A stretch of 64,000 nt of DNA, taken from positions 1,469,074 to 1,533,073 of the forward strand of contig NC_031777.1 of the NCBI RefSeq assembly GCF_001522545.3. The letters are read 5' to 3'. The notes under the pieces are model-generated. The model made no database searches. It had not been told where the DNA came from and saw nothing but the letters and a program-made list of their open reading frames with translations. The stretch is from Parus major (lineage: Eukaryota; Chordata; Aves; Passeriformes; Paridae). Made by a program: the position numbers and the translations under genes. Shown in pieces: positions 1-12,290 of the stretch (positions are counted from its first letter, which is position 1; every line of letters starts with the position of its first letter).

Positions 1-134
1 GAGAGATGTCTGTGCTGGCCAGGAGGGAGGAAGCACTGTGGTGTGGATGTCTCTGCCTCTGCTTTCCAGGTGTTCAGTGTGAGTGGAGGATGCTGAGCTC
101 AAGGGGTGGGTTTTTTTTGGTGTCAGTGGAACAT

Positions 135-240
135 GCTGGACTCTGGGGAGCAGAGTTTAGGGGTTTTCTGAGCTTGCTGGGATCTGGGGAGCAGGGTTTA
201 GGGGTTTTCTGAGCTTGCTGGGATCTGGGGAGCAGGGTTT
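135..240. repeat. 41-bp tandem repeat, about 2.6 copies
   Basis: Units start at 135, 176 and 217 with the word GCTGGGATCTGGGGAGCAGG (first copy GCTGGACTCTGGGGAGCAGA), followed by GTTTAGGGGTTTTCTGAGCTT in the complete copies. The second and third copies are nearly identical. This is a small local minisatellite. Confidence 0.9.
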
Positions 241-3200
241 TTGCTGTGAATGGACTCTGTGGGACTCCAGGGATTGAGTTTTTGGTCTGAGCAGAGGATG
301 CTCCAGGGACCAAAGTTTTCCACCTTTCTGTTCTCTTTCGGATTCTGCCTGGATTCTGGCTTCACCCACAGTATTATCTGTGACCTTTTGGCTTTTGAAG
401 CCACAAGTCCTAAAGTCAGGAAGTTCAGTGAAATCCTTGCCTTGAGAGGAAGAATGCAGAAGGGTCTTGTGTTTGTTTGACTTTGCTGCTGGCAGTGCTG
501 TTCCCTGAAGTGGTCACCTGGAGCTGGCTCGGGAAGCCACAGCTCTTCAGCTTTGAGGGATCATGAAGATTTCCCAGCATCAGGCATCCACCCTTAAGGA
601 TTTACCTTTGCAACCACCACGCTCGTGGAAGGTGCCTGCTGAGATGGAGAGCATCGGAATTCCCCAGGGCAAGTCAGGCCTTTATGGCCCTCACCCAAGA
701 CAAGCACTGGTTGCTTTTGTGGCAACTATTAATTGCTTCCTGAATTTAAAAAGCATAAGCAAACTCTCTTGCAGGGGAAGGAGTTACCTGGCGCGTAAAT
801 GCTTTGCCATTAATGCCTGGCTGACCCTGAGGATGATGTGAGGACCAGAAGAGCTTTCAAAGAATTTACCAGAAACCATTTCAGGGGAGGCTGTGTGTTG
901 TAAATCCTGGAGTAATGGGATGGAGGGAATTAGGTTAGATCATAGTTTGTAGAAACCGGGCACGGTTCCTCATCGAGGGCCTTGAGATCATCAGGGCAGT
1001 GTGGTGAGGGGAGGCCCCCACGTGTCCTTATCCAGTTTACGACCTGGAAAATGAGATTATCGCGAGGTTTGTTTCACGTGTGACACTGGGGAGAAAAATG
1101 GGGTCCTGTGACGTCCAAAGGTGAGTTGTAAAGCCACAGGGGTTCCTGGAGGAGCAGCCTGGGACGGGGCTGGGTCGAGGATGCACTGGGGTGCCTCGTA
1201 GCCTTTTGTGGGATTGTCTCGGGTGGTTCTGTGCCTCTGCTGAGCTCAGGGGGATGCTTCACAAAGATATTTAACTGTTAGAGCAGTGCCTGTCTCGCTT
1301 TCACAACCTGCCCTGGTGTATAATCCATCTCTCCTCTCCTGCCATGAGCCATCCTGAAGCTGTTTGGAGGTTTCTGGGGAGAACCCAGCCCCTCCTCGCC
1401 AGCTCCCCAGCTCGGGGATGGGGCTGCTGAGCTATTTCACAGGGAGATGCTGGCACGTGGGGCTGTTTGCTGCCTTCCCCCCTCCAGCAGTGCCTTTCAT
1501 TTGCTTGCTACCTCCTCTGCTTTGCTCTTCCTCAGCTCTCCCCACACCGGAGGGATGGGGCCGGGCCAGCTTTAGGGATACCGATGGTTTTTTGTTGGTT
1601 TTTTTTTTTGTTTTAAGCTCTGCAAACAGTGTTAAACTCGCTCTCATTTGAAAGGGCAGGTGTGGGAAAGGAGCTGTTTCGCCTGCAGCAAGGAAGAAAA
1701 AACCCAACAAAAAGTCTTTCCCAGATCCAATATCTATGCAATGAGGGTACCGTGGTGGGAATTACACATCCTTCCATGGGGCAGCGCTTGCAGGGGAAGC
1801 AGTCAGAGGCCAGGCTGCCTCGAGTCCTAATAACAGTCTTGCTGCCTGCCTGGGGCAAGGCACTGGGGCTTGAAAGAGCAAATCTAGTGGCTGATATTTG
1901 TCTGCCTGTTAATGTTTCTGCAGCAGATCCCATCCCATTTGTCTGACTGTTGTGGAATTGCCTGGCACACGGGCGGGTCGGGGGTGTTTTTGGGATGCCA
2001 GCACCCGACAGCGGGGAAGGTGTAAGTCTGAATTAGCGTTGGGGTGTGTGTTTTTATGTTTCGCTCTCTCCAGCAGAAGGACAGAGTTCAAAGGGGTTCT
2101 GGCATTCCTGGAATAGGAAATGGTGGGATCCACCCCGGAGCTTTTTCTCCTCTTACCCAGAAGAGTCCCACCCCAGCCGGGAAACCCTGTGTTCAGCTGG
2201 GTGTGGAAGTGGGGATGGAAAAGTCCATGTGAGGACTTTTGTCCATGTGCTCCACTTTTCCTGCTGCTCTTGTCTCTTGAGCACTTGTGAGGTTGTGTTT
2301 GATCTGCGTCTGAGCTTGGGGTTTGTCTTTATTCTCCACTTAAAAGGGAGGAAAAGAAATTTAGGAGGCCCAGGCAAGATGGGCTTGGAGCAGGGTGGTT
2401 CTCCCTGCGCTGAGCAGGCGTTGGCGTCCAATTTTCTGTCTGGCTTTGTTAAATGGACCTGTGAACCCATTGCAAAGCCAAGATTGCAGAGGCAAGCGCC
2501 CCGTGGCCAGATTGCAGGGTCTTGCTTAACCCAGCTCTGCTGGGCTTCTCCCCACAGTTTTCCTGGGAGGTCCCAGCTTCACCTTTTCACCAGTGAGAAG
2601 CTCCCCAGGGCGGCATGGCTGGCCATGGGGGGCTCTTCCTTTTGGGGGCAGGTTTTAATCAGCCTCAGAGATGCTTTCTGTGGTACTTAGAGGTGGGATT
2701 TACCTCGTGGTGGTCACAAGGCAGTTTTGAAAGCAGTCCCTGCCTCTCAGGGGGTGGTTTGGAGGGACCTCTCCATGCTGGCAGGTCACTCTCGGTGTTC
2801 TCCACCCCACAAGGCATCAGCCCACGAGGTGTTCAGGAGGGGACAGCATTAGGTCCAGTGGTTACACTCTGGAAATAAGCAGGGAGAATCTTCCAGAGGT
2901 TGGTTCCCCACCCAAGGGTTCTGTGTGGCTTTGATTTGGGCTCTGTCCATGCTCAGATGTTTTCCCTCCTGGTGCATTCCTTCCCCGCAGGCTTTCACAG
3001 GGACTGAGGCTGGCCTTGGCTTTCTGCCTGCGCATACACGGCCTTGTGAGCCTGAGGTGGTGATGTCACCGCTGTGTTCCAGCTTTTTGTGAGTCCTTCC
3101 CCACCTCTGCATCCCACAGAGGACTTCCAGGGATGGAGGAGTCACCTGAGGAGGGGAGATGCTGTAGAAATCAAGGCACGGTGTGCCACGTCCATCACTG

Positions 3201-3332
3201 CCCAGCCATCCCTGCCTGGCTTTGGGGATCACCACTCCTAGAGGCAGAGAGTGGCAGGTGTGGAAGTTTTTTTCTGGGAATAGGGACAGAGAAATACAAC
3301 ATCCATGTTTGCAAGCCACTGGAGACATCTCT

Positions 3333-3358
3333 GGAGGAGGAGGAGGAGGAGGAGGAGG
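3333..3358 (+). repeat. (GGA)n microsatellite, about 8.7 copies
   Basis: A pure GGA run within intron 2. It codes for a glutamate run in a chance open frame. Confidence 0.95.
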
Positions 3359-5387
3359 TGTGGAGGTGCTTGGCATGCAGCTCGTGGAGAGACTGGGGTG
3401 AGTTTTGGGGGCTCAGGGTGCTCTTTGCACTGATGCTGCTGGGAGAGGCTGTCTTTATCTGGTGTTTCCCATTCCTTGGCTCAGCAGTGGAAGGTGAAGG
3501 GTTCCCCTGCCTGCCCTGGCTGTCAGCAGGGCTGTGCAGGCAGGACATGGGAAGGGAAGGAGAAGAGGATAACGCCCCAGCCGCAGGCCCTGGCCATTTC
3601 TGGACGAGTAGGTCATCTGGGTGTGGGAGGAGAGCTGGTGTCCAAGCCAGCCCAGAGAGGCTGGGATTGGGTGTATGTGTGATTTGGGGGAAAGTGAGAA
3701 GGGATTTCTTAGGCGAGAGGAATGCAAGTTTCCTCCTTCACATATGTCTCCTGTTCTTCCAGTTTGCAACAAAAGTCATCAAATTGCCCAAGACCTGGCA
3801 GCAGGGACAGCCTGAGAACAGCCCACAAATCATGGAAAAGCCTCTCCCCTCCTCCCTGCCTGCCTCCAAGTACTCAAGCATCGGGAACCACTTCAGTTCC
3901 CCTTTGGGCAATAAAACTCTTGCCCCTTCCCAATGTGGGGCAGCTGCACAGCCCAGAGCTCTGGTCCTGGTGGCTTAGAATTTGGGCTTTCCTTTGAACT
4001 GGCTGTACTTTCAAGCCCTCCAAATGCTCCAGGGAGGGGCTGGAGTGCTCAGACATCCGGGGTGACAGCAGCTGTTTGGAGGAGACACCGGGACACCACT
4101 GGTGTGTGACCTTCCTTGTCGCCAGGTGGTGGGGACAAGTGACAGTGACTCAGGTCCTGGTTGGCCTGCCTGGATTTTCAGGCACTGGGAGAGGAGACAG
4201 GGACTGCCAGGGATGCCCAGCTGGGCAGTTTGGTGAGAGGCAAAGTTGTGTCTCAGGATCAGGGGGTTTTGATGAGCCCTTTCCTGCAGTCCTGCTTTTT
4301 GTTGGGCACAAGGAGCTGCTGGTGCACCAGAGCTGCAAAGATCAGAACAGCCTGTCTGAGCTCCCCTCTGCATCTCATGGGGATGGGCACAGTCCCTCCT
4401 GCCATGGGCGTGGAGAGATTGGGGTTGCTGCTGGAGGGGTGCTTCATGCAGTTTTCTTGGTGTCTCCCAGGACACCCAGAGCAGTGTGAGACACCCCACC
4501 ATGCTCCCCACTATGAATCCTGCCTGGTTCTGCATCCTGCTTTGTGCCAGGAGGTGCAGGTCCATGAGGATCCCTGTAAGAAAGGCGCTCTGGTTACCTC
4601 ATTTTGGTCATTTGAGTAATTATAGGATGTCCTTAGGAGGAAACAGTTCTACCCATTTCACTATGAAGTGTAGACTGGCAGTGATGCCAGGACTGGATCA
4701 CCAAGGTGTCCCACCCTCAGGGTCCATGCTACATCCCATGTCCCATCAGACAGTTTTGGGGCAGCGGATGCAGGGACTTTTGTGATGGAGGAGACAAGGG
4801 GGGGCTTCAGCCTGACAGAGAGCAAGGGCATCTGGCACATGGTGCTGGTGAAGAGAGGCTGTGCCCTGAGAGCTGGAGCCACTGTGGGCTCTGCAGAGGA
4901 GGACAGGAATTGCTTCCATGTCCAGCTGGGCTGTGGGGGTCTCCTTTTGCAGCATGAACGTGGCCATCAGCTCCACACACCGACTGCTGTCCCCCTGCCT
5001 TGCCCACCCGGGGGGAAGGTGACACCTCTGCCACCTCTCACCTTCCCATGTGTGATCCATGGGAATCCCTCCCCTCCCAATCCAGCTGGGAGCCAGGAGG
5101 GGAGGTGTTGGTGCAGTGGGGCTTGCAATGTGTGTGTGAGAGGAAACAGCTCCAGGCCAAGTCAAGATCCATTTCGTGGCTCTTCTCGGGATATTATTTT
5201 TTCCTACGAGAAAAGCCCACCCCAGCAGGGTGCTGTGAGGTGCTGGTCCTTCTCCCACTGCCTGGTGAAGCCATGCAGGCTGTCCTGCTCCAGCCCCAGC
5301 CCCAGGACCTGGCTCACATGGAAGCAGGGGGCTGCTTTTCCTTGTTGCTCCCACACCGAGCCTCTTTCTGCTTCCCTGCTCCCGCCT

Positions 5388-5412
5388 TCCTCCTCCTCCT
5401 CCTCCTCCTCCC
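5388..5412 (+). repeat. (TCC)n microsatellite, about 8.3 copies
   Basis: A pure TCC run inside a longer C/T-rich stretch at about 5340-5420. Confidence 0.95.
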
Positions 5413-5554
5413 GCTGCATCTGCTCCGGATGTTTTTTCCCTGAACTGCAGAAGCTGCATTTTTCCAAGCTGAATTTCCTTTGTTTTGTCTTCTAATTTTT
5501 TTTTTTTGTATCTCTCCAGAGTCCCCCTTCAGATAGCTTTGCTCCCTTCCATCC

Positions 5555-5650
5555 TCTCCAGTTTATTATCTTCTACCAAAGTTATTAACATGCTAATTAG
5601 TCCCTAATTGCAATTGCCAATGAAGATGTCAGACAGGGCTGATGCTAACC
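5555..5650. promoter_or_regulatory. Candidate homeodomain-site-rich regulatory island in intron 2
   Basis: An AT-rich island containing TTATTAACATGCTAATTAGT, CCCTAATTGCAATTGCC and GCTAACCCTGATCC. It has several TAAT/ATTG cores in under 100 bp, flanked by GC-rich degenerate sequence. Function is inferred from composition only. Confidence 0.3.
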
Positions 5651-6309
5651 CTGATCCTTCACTGTTTTTCCCTGAATCCTGCTGATTCCTCTCTACCTCT
5701 GCCATCATCTTGGTTGTGTTACCTGGTTTGGTTTCACAGAGGAGTGCTCACGTGTGAGATTGCTCCCCAAGAGAGCTGAGACCCAGCTCAGGGTGCTTTA
5801 TAAACCCCCTCCAGGGCCAGGCTAGACACTTTCCAGCTGGTCCCAAGGTTTTGTCTCAAAGGCTGGGTCGTGGCTGGCTCTCCGTGGCGGCTCCCTGGGA
5901 GGCAGAAGGGAGAGGATTTTGGAAAGCTGAAGGATGGCATTTGCCATCCCGCCTATACACTCAACCCTCTGGCTTCTCAGGCACTGTGCAAAGGCCTTCC
6001 ATGCCTATAAATAGGCAGAGAGGTAGGCAAAGAGATGGGGAGATGGGACGAGGACAGGCGGGGAGCCAGCCCGGGCCGGCATCTGGAGCTCTCATTGCCT
6101 TCGTGCGCACGAGAGGTGCAGTTTGTTCCGGCCACGCTGTTCTCAGCAGGCAAGGTTTGCCCCCGCAGAGCCTATTTTTGAACACAAAAGCCCCTGATCA
6201 CCTCTTGGAGGTGCTGCAGAGAGCTGGGGACTGCCATGTGGAGAGGTGTCCTGGCTCTGCTGCGGGACGCGGAGCCACGTGCTCCGAATAGCTCTGTGCA
6301 GACGTGGCC

Positions 6310-6480
6310 TGTGGAGATGAAATGTGGCTCTTGACCGATTGCGAATAAATCAGGGTCAGGAGCTTGAATGCTGGCCAAGAAACCCAAAGGGATAAAATAT
6401 AGCCTCTCCACAGACTGTTAGCAAACAGCACGTGGGCTGAGATCTGCTAGATAAATTTATGCGCTGTGAATTGTTCACCC
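6310..6480. promoter_or_regulatory. Candidate conserved non-coding block in intron 2
   Basis: A balanced-composition stretch with GATTGCGAATAAATCAGGG, GGGATAAAATATAGCC, CAGCACGTG (E-box CACGTG) and TAGATAAATTTATGCGC. It stands out from flanking GC-rich sequence. No alignment was available. Confidence 0.25.
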
Positions 6481-8249
6481 AGCTGTAGTGGAGGGATGGA
6501 TGGACCCACGGAGAACTAATAACCATATGTGGTGGACATGCCTTCGGTGCTGACCTTTAGAGGGTTCAGCAAGGCTGGGAGGTGGCACGGTGACGTCCTC
6601 TTAGGGATGCCACCGGGAGGGAATGGGGCACATGTGTTGCTCGACGCGAGGGAGGGGGATTCAGGGATGATTACTGCTCCTGACCTTGGTTTTCCCATCA
6701 TGGCATCTGATTGAGGAGTGGATTGAGGATGGATACCAAGGTTTTTGCCTTTGCTTTGTCGTTTCCAAGCTGGTGGGACTTGCCAGCCCAAGAGCTCCCA
6801 TTCCTGGTGCAGCCCAGGGAGATCAGTTTAAAATGGGAGGTGGTATCAGGGGAAAAGCGAAAAGGTGGGATTCTCACCCAATTCCAAGCTGTGGACACAG
6901 GCCCTCCATCACCCATTTCAGGTGAAATTCTGGGAGCTGGCAGCGCTGGGTGCTGCTTCCTCCCTCTTGTAGCCAGAAAGGGGAGCATTGCCTTCGTGTT
7001 GGGATGGAAGAGCCTGGTGGCAGAACCAGCTCCAGGCAGGCTGACTCAATGAGACTTTGGGCTCAGCTCAGCTGCTTTAAGCCAGAGAGATGGGCCTGGC
7101 CCCAAAGCACGGAGCCAAAGAAGCTGCAGAGGAGCACAAGTGGTTTGTGGCTGGTCCCTCCTTTCTCTAACCAGGCTCATGCTTCCCACCCTCCACCCCA
7201 GGATTGCTGGATGTGTGCGTGCTGTCATCAGATGGGACTGGCTCATATTTGTGTGACAGCATCTTATACATCCACAGCTCTGTCCTGGCCTTAGCCCAGC
7301 TTGCTGGGGTGACCTGACCCCCCGTGGGTCACTCACCCAGCTGTGATTCAGAGAAATGCAGGAAAAAAATGTATTCCCCATTTTTTGGGGGGGAAAAGCA
7401 TTTTTCCCTGATGCTGGGCCAGTCCTGCACTCCGGGGCTGGCTGGGCAATCTGCCTGCCCTGGGCTGCAGGAGATGTGGAGGGGGATGTGAACCCTCCCT
7501 GCATTCTGGGATTTGTTTTGAGAGTGGGACCTGGGTAAAGAGGCTTTTCCGAGGCTGGGCATCCTGGGAATCCTCCCTGGGATTGAGCAGTGGCTGGCTG
7601 TGCCCAGCATCTCTCCTGCACTGCTGCAGCAGGGTGATCCCCCTCTCCTGCAGACAGGCTGGCTGATCCGTGTGCCACCTCCTCATCCATCAGCTGCCCC
7701 TTTTCCCTCTCCTGCACCCCCTGCACCTTTGCCTTGGGCTGTGACTTTTGACACAGGCAGGACACATTTAACAGCGCGCTCCCAATGCTTCTGCAAGCGG
7801 CTTGTGAGCCGTGGGGCTGTGCCACAGCTCCTGCTGGAGGGACACCAGGGCCACCCCAGTGGCAGCTGGCAGAGGATGAGAGTCACCAAAGGCTGGTGGC
7901 TCTGCGCGCGAGGGTGAGGGATCCCCGCCGTGCCTCGCACCGCCGCGCAATTCAGCCGTCTCGTTTGTTCTCTTTGCGTTTGTTTGGACTTCTGCAGAGC
8001 AAAAGCCAGCCAGTTGTTAACGCTGTTTTATCCACCAAGGTGTCTTCCCTTTCTCCCCGTGGCAGTTGTAGATTTTTACAAAGCCTTTGAAGGAGGTCCC
8101 AGATAAAACCTGGAGCAGTGAAGTCGGTGACGAAGTGTGACGAAGCGCTTGGGTTGGATGTGCCTGTTGCTGCTTTCGGTGGGGCAGCTCAGAAAAGCCC
8201 AGCACTGCACAGGAAAACCCTAAAGATGTTTTGAGGAAAAACCTTTGGT

Positions 8250-8383
8250 TTTTATTTTATTTTTTATTTTATTTTTTATTTTATTTTTTATTTTATTTTT
8301 TATTTTATTTTTTATTCTATTTTTTATTTTATTTTTTATTTTATTTTATATTTTATTTTATATTTTATTTTTCATTCTATTTA
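8250..8383. repeat. 12-bp T/A minisatellite (ATTTTATTTTTT)n, about 10 copies
   Basis: The unit ATTTTATTTTTT repeats from about 8250 and decays to ATTTTATATTTT variants near 8345-8383. Because 12 is a multiple of three, it produces a long open frame reading FYFL repeatedly; this is not a gene. It could have started as a poly(A) tail of a retroelement on the minus strand, but no element body is recognised beside it. Confidence 0.9.
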
Positions 8384-8559
8384 AAGGCTGTGATTCAGCA
8401 AGAACCTGTCAGCTGGTCAGATCTAACCTCCTACCTGGACACATTTCTGGTCGCCGTGGGTGGAATTTGTGACACTGCCACTCTGGCAGTGGACTCTCAT
8501 CCCACTGGCACATCCACTTGCAGGGAGAGCCTTCTCCTGAATGAAGGCGTTGGGATATC

Positions 8560-8760
8560 TTCTGCGAGGGGTTCGCAGCTAATTGGTACAATCAATATTT
8601 GTTTTGCAAATGCAATTGGAGGGAAAGAGGGATTGAGAGCGCCAGAAATTCAATTGACCTGTAAAAACAGATACGGTGTAAAGGGAATCCTTCCCCTGCC
8701 AAGCAAATATTTAGAAAGGAGAAGCAATAAAATGAATAAGCAACAAAGTAATATCCTGCC
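8560..8760. promoter_or_regulatory. Candidate conserved non-coding block in intron 2
   Basis: Contains GCTAATTGGTACAATCAATA, TTTTGCAAATGCAATTGG, AATTCAATTGACC and AGCAATAAAATGAATAAGC. It is dense in ATTG/CAAT and TAAT cores, unlike the surroundings. Confidence 0.3.
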
Positions 8761-9501
8761 TCCACGGCCGCCGGAGGCTGCCGGGAAGGGCTGCTGCCCC
8801 TGATGCTGCGATAACCCTGAGCAGACGAGTGGCAGGAACCTGTTTCCTAGAGAAAGCATGTTTGCTTTTGCCATCTAATTCATCAAAAGCTCATCCCGCT
8901 GCCTTGGCAGCGCTGGGACCTGTCTCAGGTAGCCTGGCAAGCTGGGCACTGTCCCTGTACCCCTGCAGCCGTGACTGTGGCATAAAGCCAGTGGTGGCAC
9001 AGGGGACAAGGGTGTCCCTGCACCTTTGTCTCCTCTTGTAGGGGTCTCTGCTCTTTGCTGCCACGTCCCTGCTCAGCTTTCTCTGGTGCCTTGGTGATGA
9101 GAACTCACTGGGGAGGGTTGTGGGTGCTGTGGGGTGAGGGGTGTGTGGGAAAGAGCTCCTGTAGTTCCTGCCTGGAACGACATTCCAGTGCTCCAGCACT
9201 CCTTGGTGTGAAAATCCAAATGGTTAAGGAAAAAAAAAATAAAAAACAACAAAAAAAGCCCACATGGTTTTAGATCAAAAAGCTCCAGAAAAACGTTTTG
9301 GGTAGGGAGTGGTGAGTTGGTATCCAGCCAGGGCTTTGGCTGGATGGAGCAAAGCACCCGAGTCCCTCTTTGCCAGATGGCTCAGCACCCCTGGGCACAG
9401 CCCTGCAGTGTGACCTGAACTTGGGCTCGTGGATGAATTCAAAAATCTCTGTGTAAAACTAAGGTTTTTCAGAAAAAAAATTCCTCATGAATGCATATAT
9501 G

Positions 9502-9530
9502 TTTACACACACACACATATATATATGTAT
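9502..9530. repeat. (AC)n(AT)n microsatellite
   Basis: Compound dinucleotide run: about six AC units followed by five AT units. Confidence 0.9.
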
Positions 9531-10569
9531 AAAATAGAGCAAGGAGAACAAAGGAAAATAATTTCATGTGGAAGCTCTTAACCAGACCCAGTGCTGAGTA
9601 TCTTTAGGCCACTTTGGAGCTTTTGGAGCATCTTCCCCCTGTGATGGATATTGACCCCTCTGATTCGTATTTGAGATATCTTGTCATTTACTGGCATCAG
9701 TTAGAGCTTTTTCTGGGGGGCTACTGGAATCACCTTGAAATGCATTCACTACACAGAAATCAAAAAGAGTTTTTGATTTGCATTGGTGTATTACTGAATT
9801 TTCAAGAGAACATTGGCTAATAATACAAACTTCCTCAGACTGAAGAGGAAAAATCTCTAGAGAAGATCAAGCAAATGTTGAACTCTTAATAGTAAAATTT
9901 TCCCGAGGTTTTATCCCTCTTATTTTAAGACTGAGCCCCTCTAGGATGCTCTGTACCTCCCAGAAATTGATGCTCAGGCCCACGAAAGGCAGAGCTCTGG
10001 TTTTCCACACGTGAGATGTCATTTGGGAGCAGATCTCTTGCAGGGATCACGGAGGATGAGCTGCTGTCCCTGGCTGGACTGGCTCCGTGTCCCCAGACCA
10101 CTGATGGCATGAATTCCCCCCAAGTACCATCACCTGTTATCTCATCCCTGTCTGGAGGCTGGAAAACACCACCCAAACATTTGTTTCTCCCAAAACCCCA
10201 TCCTGAGAGCACACAGGAGGAGAGAGCAGCAACATGAGCTCAGCGGAGCGAGGAGGAGGCGGGGGGAGAAAAAAAGATGGCTTAAATTTAATGTCTTTTT
10301 AGATGAGTATTTCCATTCATTCCAGAGCATATTCCTCTGGCATTTCCAGCACGAGTAGTTAACAAACTTCATGGAAACACATGTTATAGTGCTCTCTAGT
10401 GCACGGAGCTATGTATGAAGGATGCCTCTTCTGAGATATCTCGATGCGAGCGCAGCTTTTGCTCCGGAGCCGCCTGTTAGCCACAACAGCTGCTTCCCAT
10501 TGTGGAAATGCTGTTGTGTGAGGGGGGAAAAAAAACCCAAAAAAAACCCCTCAACCCCATCCCAACAAC

Positions 10570-10905
10570 TTGACAACACACGCTAGATGATATTTATGCA
10601 AAACCCTGCGTGAGGGTGAGGGAAATAAAAGATAAGGCAAGAAATAACCGGGGCGGGAGAGCGCTATCTCCCTGCCGGCAGCGCCCGGTGCGCTCCCGCC
10701 GGTCTCTGTTTGCCGAGCTGCTCCCAAGCAGCTGCTCCCTGTGTCCAACTGAGTTTACTCTGTTTAGCTTTTATACAGCCCAGCGATTTTTATGGCCACC
10801 GGAGCGCCGGGAAGCTCCACAGGATATTGGCCGCCTCCTAATGAGAATTTGCCGCGTCGGCACGTCGGCGCAAACACCCCGTGAATTTTAAACGCCTGGG
10901 AAACG
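10570..10905. promoter_or_regulatory. Candidate CpG-containing enhancer block in intron 2
   Basis: A stretch where CpG-rich segments (CCCGGTGCGCTCCCGCCGG; GCCGCGTCGGCACGTCGGCG) alternate with AT-rich words (CACGCTAGATGATATTTATG, GCGATTTTTATGGCCACC, GCCTCCTAATGAGAATTTGC, GTGAATTTTAAACG). Retained CpG and TTTATGG/TAATGA words suggest a constrained element. It could also be an unannotated promoter. Confidence 0.35.
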
Positions 10906-11403
10906 GCAGCTCCTGCAGCCCCATCCTTGGATGCTTCCAGAGTCCTTGGGGGGAACGTGGGTTTTGTGTTTAATAAAGGAAAAGGCAAGCCTTGATTGTA
11001 GCCTAGGAGACTCGGGAGCGGTCGAGGCTCCTGGCTGCACCAGCGCTGGCCTCAGTGGTGATGCTCCAGGAAAGCTTTGCAAGGCCTGGGGAGCCCACGC
11101 TGCCCTGGGCAGTCAGGGATTTGGGGGGGTCCTAAAGGTCAGGTTGGACTTGTGGGTGCAGGCAGGTGTTGAGCTCAGTCACCTGGATTTGTCTGATCTC
11201 TTTTTGAACCTGCTGGTACAAGGTGGAGGTGAATTTATGGTGTCACAGGGGAGTTGGGGCTGGAAAGGACTGGAAAACTTCCCAGTCCTTCTTCTTCTTG
11301 GAGCAGGGCTCGATTGGATGTGGATCAGGATGTTTGGGGCTGGAAACAGTAAAGTATTGGCTGTGCCCAAGGAATGAGATTTCTCTGTTTGATCTGAATG
11401 GTT

Positions 11404-11536
11404 TTCCTTTCCTTTCCTTTCCTTTCCTTTCCTTTCCTTTCCTTTCCTTTCCCTTTCCCTTTCCCTTTCCCTTTCCCTTTCCCTTTTCCTTTCCCTTTCC
11501 CTTTCCCTTTCCCTTTCCCTTTCCCTTTCCCTTTTT
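11404..11536 (+). repeat. Polypyrimidine array: (TTTCC)n changing to (TTTCCC)n
   Basis: About nine pure pentamers TTTCC at 11404-11450 are followed by about thirteen hexamers TTTCCC to 11534, with one defective unit (TTTTCC) near 11484. The plus strand is all C/T, so it can form triplex-type structures. Confidence 0.95.
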
Positions 11537-12049
11537 TTATTTTCTTTGTAACTCTCCTTTTGAAAACCAGAGTGGAAAATAGAAAGGTTTAATTTTGCTT
11601 TGTGTCTGTATTAATTTTCCATCACAGGAGATTTAAAAAAAAAAAATCAGAAACAAATATAATGACTTGCAAGAGGAGTACATTAATCTGGAGACTGAAA
11701 TCTGGGGAATGAAAATAGCTCCTTCCCCCACGGTGGTACAGCACGTCAAAAAACCAGCGTGTGTGTAAAATCCCCAAGGGGGTAGGAAAGCCAGCCTGCA
11801 GGAGGTTTTAGCCAGGATATCTTTTTCTTGGAAAACAAACAAAAAAAAAAACCCAAAAAACCAGAATAGTTTTCAAGATCTTCACATTTTTATCCACCAA
11901 ATGAATGACACGAGCAGGGTTTCCTTCTCTCCTGGTTATTCCTGCCCCTCTCACAAAGCCAGCCAAATCGGGGTGGTGGCGGCAGCAATGGCACATCCTC
12001 TTGCTCCTGGTGACTTCGCTTTTCCATCATTTGCCTCTCCATTAATCTC

Positions 12050-12290
12050 AGTACAAACAAAGGCTCTGAAGAGACAAGCTGAAAAGCTCCTGGGGGTACG
12101 TTTAAATCAGTCCTTTCTAATAATGTCTGTCGACCTCTCTCTGGAAGCACTGCTCCCCAAGGAAAGGACATGGAGCTGCAGCAGCGTGCTGAAATATGGT
12201 GGGGTGTAATTAATTCTGACCTCTGGCTCCCGCTCACTCACTCTCAATATTAAATTTGACTAGTGATATTGTGGTTTTTCAATTATCCTT
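12050..12290. promoter_or_regulatory. Candidate regulatory island in intron 2
   Basis: Contains TTTAAATCAGTCC, TTCTAATAATGTCTGTCGAC, GGGTGTAATTAATTCTGACC and CTCAATATTAAATTTGAC. It is TAAT-rich relative to its flanks. Low confidence. Confidence 0.25.

Noticed and set aside
3133..3978. 281-codon plus-strand open frame
   Set aside because: Low-complexity stretches (glutamate run from the GGA repeat), no domain, and overlapping open frames on the other strand. It lies inside LMX1A intron 2.
7046..7825. 259-codon minus-strand open frame
   Set aside because: Composition typical of GC-rich random frames, no recognisable family, and no splice or promoter context.
8231..8803. Hydrophobic FYFL-repeat protein
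   Set aside because: The product of a 12-bp T/A minisatellite; the rest of the frame has no domain.
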